Notes: generated by a model from the letters alone, not told the origin. A stretch of DNA of 64,000 nt from Mycolicibacterium setense (GCF_000805385.1 NZ_JTJW01000010.1:496001-560000), one strand, 5' to 3'. Shown: positions 53,040-62,410, counted from the stretch's first letter. Program-made: numbers and translations.

Positions 53040-53819
53040 GTGTTGCCGGTTGAGCGTCATGAGGCGATCGTCGAGGCAGTCGGAACCGCGCAGGCGATCA
53101 GCACGGACGAACTCGTCCGTCGCCTCGGGGTATCGGCCGAAACAGTCCGTCGCGACCTGGCCTTTCTCGAAGAACGCGGAGCATTGCGCCGGGTTCACGG
53201 CGGCGCCGCCGCGGTAGCCGACCACCGTCCCATCGAGCCCTCGTATTCCGAGCGCACGATGATCCGCCACCAGGCGAAAGCTCAATTGGCCCGGGTGGCC
53301 GCGGGCCTGCTCGAGAACGGGCAGACGGTGATCATCGACATCGGCACCACTGCCGTCGCCGTGGCCCAGGCCATCCCCCGCTCGTTCACCGGCACCATCA
53401 TCACCCCGTCACTGCCGGTGGCGGTCGAGCTGGCCGACCGCCCGGGAATCGAGCTGCTGCTGGCCGGCGGACGGGTCCGGGCCGGCGACCTGGCCTGCTC
53501 GAACGCGCACACCAAAGCCTTCTTCAACGACATCTACGCCGATATCGCCCTGCTCGGGTCCGGCGGCGTGGACGCGGCCGCCGGGCTCACCGACTTCCAT
53601 CTCGATGAGATCGACGTGCGCCGCACGATCATCGCCAACAGCGCGCGCAGCTACATCCTCGCCGACTCGTCCAAGCTCGGGCAGGTAGCGCCGTACCGGG
53701 TCTGCGATCTCAGCGCGGTCGACGGACTGATCACCGACCAGAGCACCGACTTGGCTGTGGAATCGGCCTTCGGAGAGACGGGAGGTGTGGTCATGCCGGC
53801 GCGGCCGGCGAGCGCCTGA
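53040..53819 (+). CDS. DeoR-family transcriptional repressor
   Basis: 259 residues. N-terminal helix-turn-helix ISTDELVRRLGVSAETVRRDLAFLEERGALRRVHGGA near 20 (DELVRRLGVSAETVRRDL), then a DeoR C-terminal sugar-phosphate-sensing domain (IDIGTTAVAVAQAI; NAHTKAFFNDIYADIALLGSGG; LADSSKLG). DeoR proteins usually answer to phosphorylated sugars or polyols, which fits the FGGY kinase three genes on. GTG start directly follows the repeat operator; TTG next codon is possible. Confidence 0.88.
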   Translation: MLPVERHEAIVEAVGTAQAISTDELVRRLGVSAETVRRDLAFLEERGALRRVHGGAAAVADHRPIEPSYSERTMIRHQAKAQLARVAAGLLENGQTVIIDIGTTAVAVAQAIPRSFTGTIITPSLPVAVELADRPGIELLLAGGRVRAGDLACSNAHTKAFFNDIYADIALLGSGGVDAAAGLTDFHLDEIDVRRTIIANSARSYILADSSKLGQVAPYRVCDLSAVDGLITDQSTDLAVESAFGETGGVVMPARPASA

Positions 53820-53905
53820 AACGGGTGCGGGCGACGTTGCAGCGCCGCCCGCGGACCGAGCCATCCCTTCGCGAAACAGTCAATTTCCCTCAGAAAGCCC
53901 GATCG

Positions 53906-55372
53906 ATGACAAATTCTTCCACATCGCCGTACGGCTACACCGAGACCTTGGAACGCAACACCGGCAAGTTCGCATCGTTTGCCGTGGCCTTCGCGTTCGT
54001 CTCGATCGCCACCGGCATCTTCACCGCCTACGGCAGCGTGCTCAACACCTCAGGGCCACTGGGCATCTGGACCTGGCCGATCGTCATTGTCGGTCAGATC
54101 GCTGTCGCTCTACTGCTCGGTTCGCTGGCCGCCCGCATCCCGGTGACCGGCTACGCCTATCAGTGGGTCTCGCGACTGGCCAATCCCATCCTCGGCTGGA
54201 TCACCGGTTGGATCTCGTTCACCTTCCTGGCGATCGTCGTCGTCGCCGTCGACTACACCGTGGCCGCGACGGTGGTGCCCGCATTATTCGACTTCACCGG
54301 CACCCCGGGCACGTCATTCCTGATCACCGCGGGCGTGATGCTGCTGCAGGCACTGCTGGTCGGGTTGTCGACGAAATGGACCGAACGCGTCAACAACTTC
54401 GCCGTCACCGCCGAACTGATCGTGATGGTCGCCCTGGTGGTGCTGCTGTTCATCGTCGGTGTGATCGCGCACAAACTGTCCGTCGGCAATCTGTTCTCCC
54501 ACGGCGACATTCCCGCCGAGGGCTATTGGAGTTTCGGCACCGCCACCTCCGCCGGACCGTGGATGCTGGGATTCCTGCTCGGCGCGTTCACCATCGTGGG
54601 CTTCGAGTCCGCCGCCAACCTTGCTGAGGAAACCAAGCGACCGGAAATCGTTGTGCCGCGGGCAATGTGGCAGGCCGTGCTGGCGTCCGGCGTGCTGGGT
54701 TTCCTGTTTCTCTTGGTGGTGACCGCCGGTGTCAACGATCCCACCGCGCTGGCCCAGTCGGGTACACCGATCGCCGACGTCATCCGCGACATCCTCGGAT
54801 CGTTCGTGGGGACCGCCCTGCTGGTCTTCGTCGCCGTCGGGATCTTCGCCTGCGGTCTGGTCATCACGATGAGCGGAGTGCGGTTGGTCTGGGCGATGTC
54901 CCGCGACCAGCGCTTCCCGGGTTGGCAGGTGCTGCACAAGGTGTCCCCGCGATTCAAGACGCCGCTGAACGCCACCATCGCCATGTTCACCACATCCGCT
55001 GTGATCCTGGGCGTGTTCTCCACCAGCACCGACGCCCTGTTCAAATTGTTCTCGGCGGCGACTCTGCTCCCGGCGATCATCTACGCGATCACGGTCACCC
55101 TCTACATCGCCACCCGCCGCAAACTGCCGCCCAGCGCAGGATTCAGCCTCGGCCGGTGGGAGACACCGGTGATCGTCGTGGCCGTAGCCTGGCTGGTCTT
55201 CGCACTGGCGCTGTTCCGGGACGCGTCCTTCCGTGATCCCTGGCTGTACATCGCGGTGATGGTCGCAATTGGCGCGGTGTACCTCGGCTACCTGCTGGTC
55301 ACGCGCGGCAAGGACGGTTTGAAGATGCCAGGGATGGCCTCGATCGACGCCGAACTGGATGCCGTGAAATGA
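53906..55372 (+). CDS. APC-superfamily permease
   Basis: 488 residues, twelve predicted membrane helices. Helix 1 is FASFAVAFAFVSIATGIFTAYG and helix 6 GFLLGAFTIVGFESAANLAEETKRPE (motif GFESAANLAEETK), characteristic of amino acid/amine permeases of the GABA/ethanolamine/choline type. ATG 53906 is chosen; a GTG 27 codons upstream opens the frame but precedes the fold. It is coupled by ATGA to the FGGY kinase. Its ligand is likely an amine or amino-alcohol, to be contrasted with the kinase's usual polyols. Confidence 0.86.
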   Translation: MTNSSTSPYGYTETLERNTGKFASFAVAFAFVSIATGIFTAYGSVLNTSGPLGIWTWPIVIVGQIAVALLLGSLAARIPVTGYAYQWVSRLANPILGWITGWISFTFLAIVVVAVDYTVAATVVPALFDFTGTPGTSFLITAGVMLLQALLVGLSTKWTERVNNFAVTAELIVMVALVVLLFIVGVIAHKLSVGNLFSHGDIPAEGYWSFGTATSAGPWMLGFLLGAFTIVGFESAANLAEETKRPEIVVPRAMWQAVLASGVLGFLFLLVVTAGVNDPTALAQSGTPIADVIRDILGSFVGTALLVFVAVGIFACGLVITMSGVRLVWAMSRDQRFPGWQVLHKVSPRFKTPLNATIAMFTTSAVILGVFSTSTDALFKLFSAATLLPAIIYAITVTLYIATRRKLPPSAGFSLGRWETPVIVVAVAWLVFALALFRDASFRDPWLYIAVMVAIGAVYLGYLLVTRGKDGLKMPGMASIDAELDAVK

Positions 55373-56793
55373 CCGTACTGGCCATCGATCAAGGCACGTC
55401 GGGGACCAAGGCGGTCGTTGTCGACCCCGAAGATGGTGTCGTGGGCGTTGCCGAGGTCGCTGTCCACCCGCGTTACCTCGACGGCGGCGGCGTCGAGCAG
55501 GATCCGGCTGAACTGCTGGAGTCCGTGCTCGGCGCCGGACGCGCCGCGCTCGAGGAGGCAGGACGCCCGGTCGACGTCGTGTCTCTGGCGAATCAGGGCG
55601 AAACCGTCCTGGCCTGGGATCCCAGCACCGGAAGACCCCTGACCCAAGCGATCGTGTGGCAGGACCGCCGGGCCGAGGGCCTGTGTGCCGACCTCGCCCG
55701 ACACGCCGACATGCTCGCCGGCAGAACCGGACTGGTGCTCGACCCGTACTTCTCGGCGCCGAAAATGGCCTGGCTGCGCCGCAATGTCGAGAGCCACGGC
55801 GTCGTGACCACGTCGGACACCTGGCTGCTGAACCAGCTCACCGGTGAGTTCGTCACCGACGCCACCACCGCCAGCCGCTCGGCGGCCGTGGAACTGGGCG
55901 CCCGGGACTGGAGCCACGAGTTGCTCGCCTTGTTCGGCCTGGACGGCGAAAGGCTTCCGCGGATCGCCGCCAACGACGAGATCATCGGCACTACATCGGC
56001 TTTCGGACCAGATGTCCCAGTCGGGGGCATCGTGGTGGACCAGCAGGCTGCGCTGCTGGCCGAGGCGTGCCTCGAACCAGGCATGGCCAAGTGCACATTC
56101 GGGACCGGCGCGTTCCTGCTGTCGAACACCGGGACCACTCCCGTGCGTTCCACCACGGGTCTGACCTCGTCGGTGGCCTGGCGGGTCGGTGGTATCGACT
56201 CGTTCTGCATCGACGGCCAGGTGTACACCGCTGCATCGGCCGTCAAATGGCTGACCTCCCTCGGGGTTATCAGCGGAGCCGCGGAGATGGATGCGATCGC
56301 CGAATCCGACAACGCCGGGGTGCTGTGCGTGCCCGCGCTGGCCGGCCTCGCCGCGCCATGGTGGAAATCGCAAGCCACCGCGACGATCTCGGGGATGACC
56401 CTGTCGACCGGGCGCGGACACCTCGTGCTGGCGGTACTGCAGGGCATCGCCGCCCAGGTTGCCGAACTGGTCTCGGCGATCGACGCCGATGCCCCGCCAC
56501 TGACCCGGCTGCGTGCCGACGGCGGGCTCACCCAATCCACCGTCCTGATGCAGGCCTGCGCAGACATCCTGCAGGTGCCCGTCGACGTGTACCCGTCGGC
56601 GCATGCCACCGCGTTGGGCGCCGCCGCATTGGCGCGGCTCAGCCTGGCGCCCGAAAAGTCGGTGGCCGACGTCGTCGCCGACTGGACCCCGTCGGCAAGC
56701 TACGAACCCCGCTGGAACCCGGAGCGCGCCGCCGAATTCCGCTCGGCCTGGCGCGAACTCGCCGAGACCACGTACAACCAGGAGATTTCATGA
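55369..56793 (+). CDS. FGGY-family carbohydrate/polyol kinase, glycerol kinase-like
   Basis: 474 residues. N-terminal phosphate loop AIDQGTSGTKAVVVD near 5; VWQDRRAEGL near 100; PYFSAPKMAWLRRN near 126; DQQAALLAEACLEPGMAKCTFGTGAFLL near 224 (FGTGAFLL); and the second signature region RADGGLTQSTVLMQ near 384 with ADILQVPV. The pattern is closest to glycerol kinases, but the size (GlpK about 500) and low overall match leave the substrate open. Coupled by ATGA overlaps to permease and oxidoreductase. Confidence 0.86.
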   Translation: MTVLAIDQGTSGTKAVVVDPEDGVVGVAEVAVHPRYLDGGGVEQDPAELLESVLGAGRAALEEAGRPVDVVSLANQGETVLAWDPSTGRPLTQAIVWQDRRAEGLCADLARHADMLAGRTGLVLDPYFSAPKMAWLRRNVESHGVVTTSDTWLLNQLTGEFVTDATTASRSAAVELGARDWSHELLALFGLDGERLPRIAANDEIIGTTSAFGPDVPVGGIVVDQQAALLAEACLEPGMAKCTFGTGAFLLSNTGTTPVRSTTGLTSSVAWRVGGIDSFCIDGQVYTAASAVKWLTSLGVISGAAEMDAIAESDNAGVLCVPALAGLAAPWWKSQATATISGMTLSTGRGHLVLAVLQGIAAQVAELVSAIDADAPPLTRLRADGGLTQSTVLMQACADILQVPVDVYPSAHATALGAAALARLSLAPEKSVADVVADWTPSASYEPRWNPERAAEFRSAWRELAETTYNQEIS

Positions 56794-58193
56794 ACACCCC
56801 GAGTGGGCCCGACGTGTTCGACGTCGTGGTCATCGGAGCCGGGATCGTCGGCTCGGCCATCGCGCGCGAGCTGTCCGGATACCAACTGTCGGTTGCCCTG
56901 CTCGAAGCCCGCGACGATGTCGGCGACGGCACCAGCAAGGCCAACACGGCGATCCTGCACACCGGGTTCGACGCCAAACCCGGAACGCTGGAATCCACCA
57001 TGGTCAGCCGCGGCTACGAGTTGCTGTCCGACTACGCGCAGCGCACCGGGATCCCGGTCGAGCACACCGGTGCCATCCTGGTGGCCTGGGACGACGAACA
57101 GCTCGATGCCCTACCGGGATTGAAGGAGAAGGCCGAGGCCAACGGGTATCACCGGTGCGAGATCGTGGATTCCGCAGCCGTCTATGCCGCGGTCCCCGAT
57201 CTGGGGCCGGGCGCCCTCGGCGGGCTCACGGTGCCCGACGAATCGATCATCTGCACCTGGACGGTCAACCTCGCCCTGGCCACCGACGCCGTCAACCGGG
57301 GCACCACCCTGCTGACCGATCACCGGGTGGAGCGCGTCGAGACCGGCACCGAGGTCACGACGCTGCACACCTCCGCAGGCCCGGTGCGCACCCGGTGGGT
57401 GGTCAACGCAGCCGGTCTGGGTGCCGATGTCATCGACACCCTGTTCGGCTTCTCGCGATTCACCGTGACCCCGCGCCGCGGCGAGCTCATCGTCTACGAC
57501 AAGCTGGCCCGGCCACTGGTCGACAAGATCGTGCTGCCGGTACCGACGTCACGCGGCAAGGGTGTTCTGGTCAGCCCCACCATCTACGGCAACGTCATGC
57601 TCGGCCCCACCTCGGAGGATCTCACCGACCGCACCGCGACCGGTACCTCGGAGACCGGTTTCGAGTTCCTACTGGAAAAGGGTCGCGCGCTGATGCCGCG
57701 GCTGCTCGACGAAGAGGTCACCGCGACGTATGCCGGCTTGCGGGCAGCGATCGACCACGGCGACTACCTGATCGAAGCCGATCCGGCGCAGCACTATCTG
57801 CTGGTCGGTGGGATCCGGTCCACCGGTCTGACCGCCGGCATGGCGATTGCGGAATACGCCCGCGGCCAACTGGTCTCGGCAGGTCTTGAGCTGACGCCGG
57901 CCGGCGAACTGCCCGATCCGCCGCAGATGCCCAACCTCGGCGAGGCGTTCCCCCGTCCCTATCAGCAGGCCGACAAGATCGCCGCCGACCCTGCCTACGG
58001 CCGGATCGTGTGCTTCTGCGAACGAGTCACCGAAGGTGAGCTGCGCGACGCCTGTCATTCCGTCATCCCACCCGCGGCTTTGGAGGGCCTGCGACGGCGC
58101 ACCCGCGTGATGAACGGCCGCTGCCAGGCATTCTTCTGTGGCGCCGAGGTGCAGTCGGTGTTCGAGCGGGAATCCGAGGAGAATCACAAGTGA
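56790..58193 (+). CDS. FAD-dependent dehydrogenase, GlpA/G3P-dehydrogenase-like, with BFD-type [2Fe-2S] domain
   Basis: 467 residues. Rossmann FAD motif VVVIGAGIVGSAIARELS near 12, followed by the DAO-fold HTGFDAKPG segment. The C-terminal domain has Cys408, Cys410, Cys445 and Cys450 (CFCERV ... GRCQAFFC), the CxC-x34-CxxxxC spacing of BFD-like [2Fe-2S] domains. This architecture occurs in glycerol-3-phosphate dehydrogenase/oxidase-like proteins that work with a second flavoprotein. It likely oxidises the kinase product. ATGA overlap before and GTGA overlap after. Confidence 0.86.
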   Translation: MNTPSGPDVFDVVVIGAGIVGSAIARELSGYQLSVALLEARDDVGDGTSKANTAILHTGFDAKPGTLESTMVSRGYELLSDYAQRTGIPVEHTGAILVAWDDEQLDALPGLKEKAEANGYHRCEIVDSAAVYAAVPDLGPGALGGLTVPDESIICTWTVNLALATDAVNRGTTLLTDHRVERVETGTEVTTLHTSAGPVRTRWVVNAAGLGADVIDTLFGFSRFTVTPRRGELIVYDKLARPLVDKIVLPVPTSRGKGVLVSPTIYGNVMLGPTSEDLTDRTATGTSETGFEFLLEKGRALMPRLLDEEVTATYAGLRAAIDHGDYLIEADPAQHYLLVGGIRSTGLTAGMAIAEYARGQLVSAGLELTPAGELPDPPQMPNLGEAFPRPYQQADKIAADPAYGRIVCFCERVTEGELRDACHSVIPPAALEGLRRRTRVMNGRCQAFFCGAEVQSVFERESEENHK

Positions 58194-59428
58194 GCACCTA
58201 CGACGTCGCGATCATCGGCGCCGGGCCCGCGGGCCTTACCGCCGCCGCCGAGCTGGCCCACAGTTCAGACCTGAATGTGGTTGTGCTGGAACGTGAATCC
58301 GAGGCGGGCGGCATTCCGCGGCACAGTGACCACCCCGGCTACGGCATCCGCGACATGAAGACTTTCATCGGCGGGCCGGCATACGCACGTCGCCTGGTCC
58401 GCGAGGCCACGGCCGCCGGGGCCGAGATCCGTACCTCCACCATGGTCACCGGCTGGACCGGCGAGAAGGTCCTTGAGCTCACCTCGCCGGCCGGCCGCGA
58501 ACGCCTCGACGCACGTGCGGTCATCTTGGCCACCGGCGCCCGCGAGCGGGCCCGCCCAGCCCGGATGATCCCCGGCGACCGGCCCGGTGGCGTCTACACG
58601 ACAGGGCAGCTGCAGAACACCGTGCACCTGCAGCACCGCAGCGTCGGCACGCGTGCCGTCATCGTCGGAGCCGAACTGGTCAGCTACTCGGCGGTGCTCA
58701 CCCTGAAGCACGCGGGATGCGAAACCGTCCTGATGACAAGCGAATACCCGTCACCCGAGTCCTACGCGGTGTTCAACATCGCCGGCCGCACCCCGCTGAT
58801 GGGTGTCGAGATTGCCACCACCACCCGGGTGACCCGCATCATCGGCAAGGGCACCGTTCAGGGTGTGGAGGTCGAGAACACGCGGACTGGGCAGCGCCGA
58901 ATCGTGGCCTGCGACACCGTGGTCTTCACGGGTGACTGGATTCCCGACCACGAGCTGGCCCGCCTGGCCGGTCTCGACATGGACCCGCACAGCCTCGGGC
59001 CCGTCGTCGACACCGCACTGAGGACCAGCCGGGAGGGGGTGTTCGCGATCGGAAATCTGCTGCACCCCGTGGATACCGCCGACATCGCCGCGCTCGACGG
59101 CCGGCACGTGGCTGCACAGGTGCGCCGGTATCTGGGCGGTGCCACCGCCCCGGACCAGGCGATACGCATCGAGGCCGCGGCCCCGCTGCGCTGGGTAGCC
59201 CCAGGTCTGCTGCGGCCCGGCGATCCCGCGCCCGCGCGGCACCGGCTGCTGCTGTGGACCGACAGCCTGGTGCGCATCCCGAAAGTGGTTGCGCGCCAGG
59301 ATGGGAAGGTCATCGGCCGCAAGGTCCTACCGTGGCCGGCCTCACCCGGCCGGGTGTTCCGGGTACCGTCCAGCATCCTCGACGCGGTCGATCACCGCGG
59401 CGGTCCGGTCAGCCTTTCGCTGGGGTGA
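58190..59428 (+). CDS. FAD/NAD(P)-dependent oxidoreductase, partner of the G3PDH-like protein
   Basis: 412 residues, pyridine nucleotide-disulfide-type fold. First dinucleotide site VAIIGAGPAGLTAAAELA near 6, ILATGARERARPARMIPG near 108, second site RAVIVGAELVSYSAVLTLK near 146 (with a degenerate GxG), and VFAIGNLLHPVDTADIAALDG near 280. Such proteins sit beside BFD-tailed GlpA-like enzymes as the electron-transfer half. GTG start overlaps as GTGA. It is the last gene of the DeoR-APC-FGGY operon, 12 bp from a convergent gene. Confidence 0.85.
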   Translation: MSTYDVAIIGAGPAGLTAAAELAHSSDLNVVVLERESEAGGIPRHSDHPGYGIRDMKTFIGGPAYARRLVREATAAGAEIRTSTMVTGWTGEKVLELTSPAGRERLDARAVILATGARERARPARMIPGDRPGGVYTTGQLQNTVHLQHRSVGTRAVIVGAELVSYSAVLTLKHAGCETVLMTSEYPSPESYAVFNIAGRTPLMGVEIATTTRVTRIIGKGTVQGVEVENTRTGQRRIVACDTVVFTGDWIPDHELARLAGLDMDPHSLGPVVDTALRTSREGVFAIGNLLHPVDTADIAALDGRHVAAQVRRYLGGATAPDQAIRIEAAAPLRWVAPGLLRPGDPAPARHRLLLWTDSLVRIPKVVARQDGKVIGRKVLPWPASPGRVFRVPSSILDAVDHRGGPVSLSLG

Positions 59429-59440
59429 ACCCGCCCACCG

Positions 59441-60817
59441 TCACGCGGCATCATGTCCGCTACGGCGACCATCCGCGCCGCCCGCGTCGCGTGCGGTATC
59501 CGACTTTGCGGTGCCGGGCTCGGCGTTGGCATGCCTGGTGATGGCGGTGTTCTTCTTGGCACCGTTCTTGCTGACACCGTCACGAACCGTGTCGATCGAT
59601 GCCGAGACCAGATCCCTCACATCTTGGGCAGTCTGCCGCGCACGGTCTTTCACGCGGGTCGACGACGTTGTCGCCTTACCGGGCGCCGTCGTGTCACCGT
59701 CCTTCACCGCCTGCTCTGCCCGCGGCTTCAGAGCGGTCTTCAGCGGCGCCGGCTGGTCGACGGTCGACTGGACCTGCCGAGTGATATCCCCGGCTAGGGT
59801 GTCCGGGGACGGATCAGCGGCCGTCGACGACACGGCTGCAGGCTCCGGTTGCGGAGCGGGCGAACCCTCGTTAACCGCCTGCTCGAGCTCGTGGATGACC
59901 TTGGCGGACACCGCACGGTTGAACTTGATGACAGAAAAGTTCGCTTCCGCCACACCCCGGTTGATCGCAGTCGCGATCGTCGCGATGTTCCCCGTGGCGA
60001 ACGCATCGGTGACCTGCTGCGTGGCAGCTGCGAGCTGCCTTGTGAGCGTGCGGGCCTGGAGCTTCACCTCTGCTCCAAGCGTGGGTTCGGGGCTGAACTC
60101 CTTGCCATTCCAGCTCACCAGGGTCCAGCCGTCCTCGGGGTTGCCTTCGATGACCACGTAATCGGTGTTGTCGAGCACGCTGGTCCGCAACAGTTCGACC
60201 TTCTGCGCCAGCGTGAGATTCTGCGCGTTCATCATCGTCCAGAACATGATGGTGCCGCCATGAGAGAACACCACGGGGTTACGGTCACCCTTGTCGTACA
60301 TCGTCTTGAGCGCACCGTCGACTCTGGCGTCGAGCTCATTGCCATCGATCGATCCCGGGATCCGCAGGTCGCGTTGACCCGCGATGGCCCACGCAACCAT
60401 GTAGCTCGCGTAGCCGCTGCCGGCTTCGCTCTCGGGCGTCCCCTCGAAGTCACCGGCCTCGATCTCCTGCAGACCGGGCAGCACCTGAATCGGCAGACCC
60501 AGGTATTGCGACATCGGCGCGGCCGTCAGCTGAGTTCGCACCATCGTCGATGCGTAGATGGCGTCATAGTTGTTGTCGCCCAACGTGCCGACCACATCTT
60601 GGGCTTGCTGCTGACCCTTCGGTGTCAGAACGGGGCCGGGTGTCGAGGTATCGATGATTCCGGAGGTGTTGCCGAACGACTGGCCATGACGCACGAAAGT
60701 CACCCTCATCAATTCGGCTGCCGCAGCGGGGATCGCGGCCCCGACCAGAAGCGCGAATACGCCCAGGGTGACCCCTAGGAACCTCCAGAATGCTCCGGGA
60801 TGAGAAGTACCATTCAC
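59441..60817 (-). CDS. Secreted histidine phosphatase with C-terminal tail, copy 4
   Basis: 458 residues. Signal peptide ending GAAIPAAAA near residue 34; RHGQS (Arg43-His44), YASTMVRTQLTAAPM, EIEAGDFEGTPES and FSHGGTIMFW form an intact core. The helical region ARTLTRQLAAATQQVTDAF and NRGVAEANFSVIKFNRAV aligns with copies 2 and 3. The tail is divergent, Ala/Lys/Asp rich, with only a degenerate KDGDTTAPGK block and a C-terminal RRSGHDAA. It lies 34 bp after the P450 gene on the same strand, so may be read with ferredoxin and P450. Confidence 0.86.
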   Translation of the reverse strand: MNGTSHPGAFWRFLGVTLGVFALLVGAAIPAAAAELMRVTFVRHGQSFGNTSGIIDTSTPGPVLTPKGQQQAQDVVGTLGDNNYDAIYASTMVRTQLTAAPMSQYLGLPIQVLPGLQEIEAGDFEGTPESEAGSGYASYMVAWAIAGQRDLRIPGSIDGNELDARVDGALKTMYDKGDRNPVVFSHGGTIMFWTMMNAQNLTLAQKVELLRTSVLDNTDYVVIEGNPEDGWTLVSWNGKEFSPEPTLGAEVKLQARTLTRQLAAATQQVTDAFATGNIATIATAINRGVAEANFSVIKFNRAVSAKVIHELEQAVNEGSPAPQPEPAAVSSTAADPSPDTLAGDITRQVQSTVDQPAPLKTALKPRAEQAVKDGDTTAPGKATTSSTRVKDRARQTAQDVRDLVSASIDTVRDGVSKNGAKKNTAITRHANAEPGTAKSDTARDAGGADGRRSGHDAA

Positions 60818-60851
60818 TGGGCTTTTCCTGTTCCTGAGTGCGGTGATATGG

Positions 60852-62132
60852 CTATGCGGCCGAAGTGAATCGGATGTTCAGCGCTGTGAGGCCCCGCAGC
60901 AGGAACGTGGGCTCGTAGGTGTAGTTGCGCGCGCCCGCCGGGCCGTGCACGGATTCGTCGATGGTGATGTCTCGCATCCGGTCCAGCAGACGGCGGACGG
61001 TGATCTGTCCCTCGACCCGCGCCAACGGTGCGCCGGCGCAGGTATGGATGCCGCGGCCGAACGCGATGTGCTCGCGGACGTTCTTGCGGTCCGGGCGGAA
61101 CTCGTGGGGATCCTCGAACTTGCGGGGATCGCGGTTGGCCGCACCGAGGCACAGCATCACGATGGTCCCGGCCTTCAGGTGCACGCCGCCGAGCGTGGTG
61201 GTCTTGCGGACCAGCCGGAAGTCGACCTTCGTCGGGGCGTGCATCCGCAGCGCTTCCTCGATGAAAGTCGGTATGCCGGCCGGGTTCTCGCGCAGCATCT
61301 GCTGGTACTCCGGGTAGTCGCCGAGGGTCTGGACGGCAGCGGTGAGCAGTTTGGTGACGGTCTCCTGGCCGGCGGCGAACAGGAACGTGGCCGGCTTGAC
61401 GACCTCGAGCAGTTCGGGCGTGGAACCGTCGGGATACGTGGCGGTGGCCATGCCGGACAGCACGTCTCCGCGCGGCTCGCGGCGGCGCTCCGCGAGATAC
61501 CCGGCGAACTTTTCGTCCAGATACCCCAGCGGGTCGCGGCCGACGGCCGATCCGTCGAGGGCACCGACATGGTTGCCCTCCGGAGGCCCCGCGCCCAACT
61601 CGGCGAGGAATTCGGGGCGGTCCTGCTCGGGAACGCCCAGCAGGTCGATGATCGCTGAGGTGGCAAAGGGTTTCGCGTACTCGGACAGGAATTCGCACTT
61701 GCCGTTATCGATGAACTGGTCGATCTGGTGATCGACCAGCTGCCACATGTAGTCCTCGTTCTCCTTGAGGCGCCGCGGCGTGAGCAGCTTGCTCAGTAGC
61801 GAGCGGGCCCGCTCATGCTGCGGCGGATCCATCACCACCATGTGCTCGTGGATCGGGAACAGGTGGCGGTGCGCTTCGATCTGCTCGCTGATGTCGTCAC
61901 CGTCGGGCTCGAAGGGCAGCGGCGGGAACAGCCCGCCGATCGCGTTCACCGCCGAGAACGACCCGTGGTCTTTGAAGGCCGCCATCACTTCCTGATAGCC
62001 CGTCACTGCCACCACACCGTGATGCGGTTCGGCGAACACCGGCCCGTTGCTGCGCAGGTACTCGTAGTAGTCGTACGGATCCTGAGTGACGGCCGGATCG
62101 GCGAAGTAGTCGACTGAGGCGAGATCGGTCAT
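60852..62132 (-). CDS. Cytochrome P450, family not determined
   Basis: 426 residues. I-helix FAAGQETVTK near 246, ExxR as EEALR, haem loop IAFGRGIHTCAGAPLARVEG near 349. It is clearly different from CYP125 and not CYP142-like. Mycobacterial relatives act on steroids, terpenes or hydrocarbons; the family cannot be named by eye. A [3Fe-4S] ferredoxin lies 3 bp upstream and is its probable redox partner. The adjacent TetR and palindrome suggest substrate-induced expression. Confidence 0.92.
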   Translation of the reverse strand: MTDLASVDYFADPAVTQDPYDYYEYLRSNGPVFAEPHHGVVAVTGYQEVMAAFKDHGSFSAVNAIGGLFPPLPFEPDGDDISEQIEAHRHLFPIHEHMVVMDPPQHERARSLLSKLLTPRRLKENEDYMWQLVDHQIDQFIDNGKCEFLSEYAKPFATSAIIDLLGVPEQDRPEFLAELGAGPPEGNHVGALDGSAVGRDPLGYLDEKFAGYLAERRREPRGDVLSGMATATYPDGSTPELLEVVKPATFLFAAGQETVTKLLTAAVQTLGDYPEYQQMLRENPAGIPTFIEEALRMHAPTKVDFRLVRKTTTLGGVHLKAGTIVMLCLGAANRDPRKFEDPHEFRPDRKNVREHIAFGRGIHTCAGAPLARVEGQITVRRLLDRMRDITIDESVHGPAGARNYTYEPTFLLRGLTALNIRFTSAA

Positions 62133-62135
62133 GGC

Positions 62136-62372
62136 TCACTGGCCTTTCGTGCTGGTGGGGAGCAGGCTGATCGCCTGACGCGGGCAGGCGTCGACGGCGG
62201 ATTTGACGTTTTCCCAGGTATCTTGATCCCACTGGCCGCCGGTCCGGGCAGCGCTGGCCACTTCGTCGTCGGACAGGTCGAACACCTCAGGGGCAAGTTG
62301 GATGCAGAGTGCATGACCCTCGCACAGGTCGGCGTCGACGTGGACCCCGGTCGCGCTCATGTCTTCGGGCAT
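62136..62372 (-). CDS. [3Fe-4S] ferredoxin for the adjacent P450
   Basis: 78 residues. Cluster pattern CEGHALC near 17 and CPRQAI near 63: three Cys ligands with His in the remaining position of CxxHxxC, as in mycobacterial P450-linked ferredoxins. GAGGAA is five bases before the ATG; a second ATG at codon 5 is possible. The gene sits between the palindromic operator and the P450. Confidence 0.92.
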   Translation of the reverse strand: MPEDMSATGVHVDADLCEGHALCIQLAPEVFDLSDDEVASAARTGGQWDQDTWENVKSAVDACPRQAISLLPTSTKGQ

Positions 62373-62392
62373 CGGTTTCCTCAGCTTCTGAA

Positions 62393-62410
62393 TTTGATCA
62401 ATCGATCAAA
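62393..62410. promoter_or_regulatory. TetR operator, ferredoxin-P450 promoter
   Basis: TTTGATCAATCGATCAAA, a 7-4-7 palindrome followed by CCGTTA, 20 bp upstream of the ferredoxin ATG. The same sequence with one changed base is found at 63958, upstream of the SDR. Confidence 0.8.
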
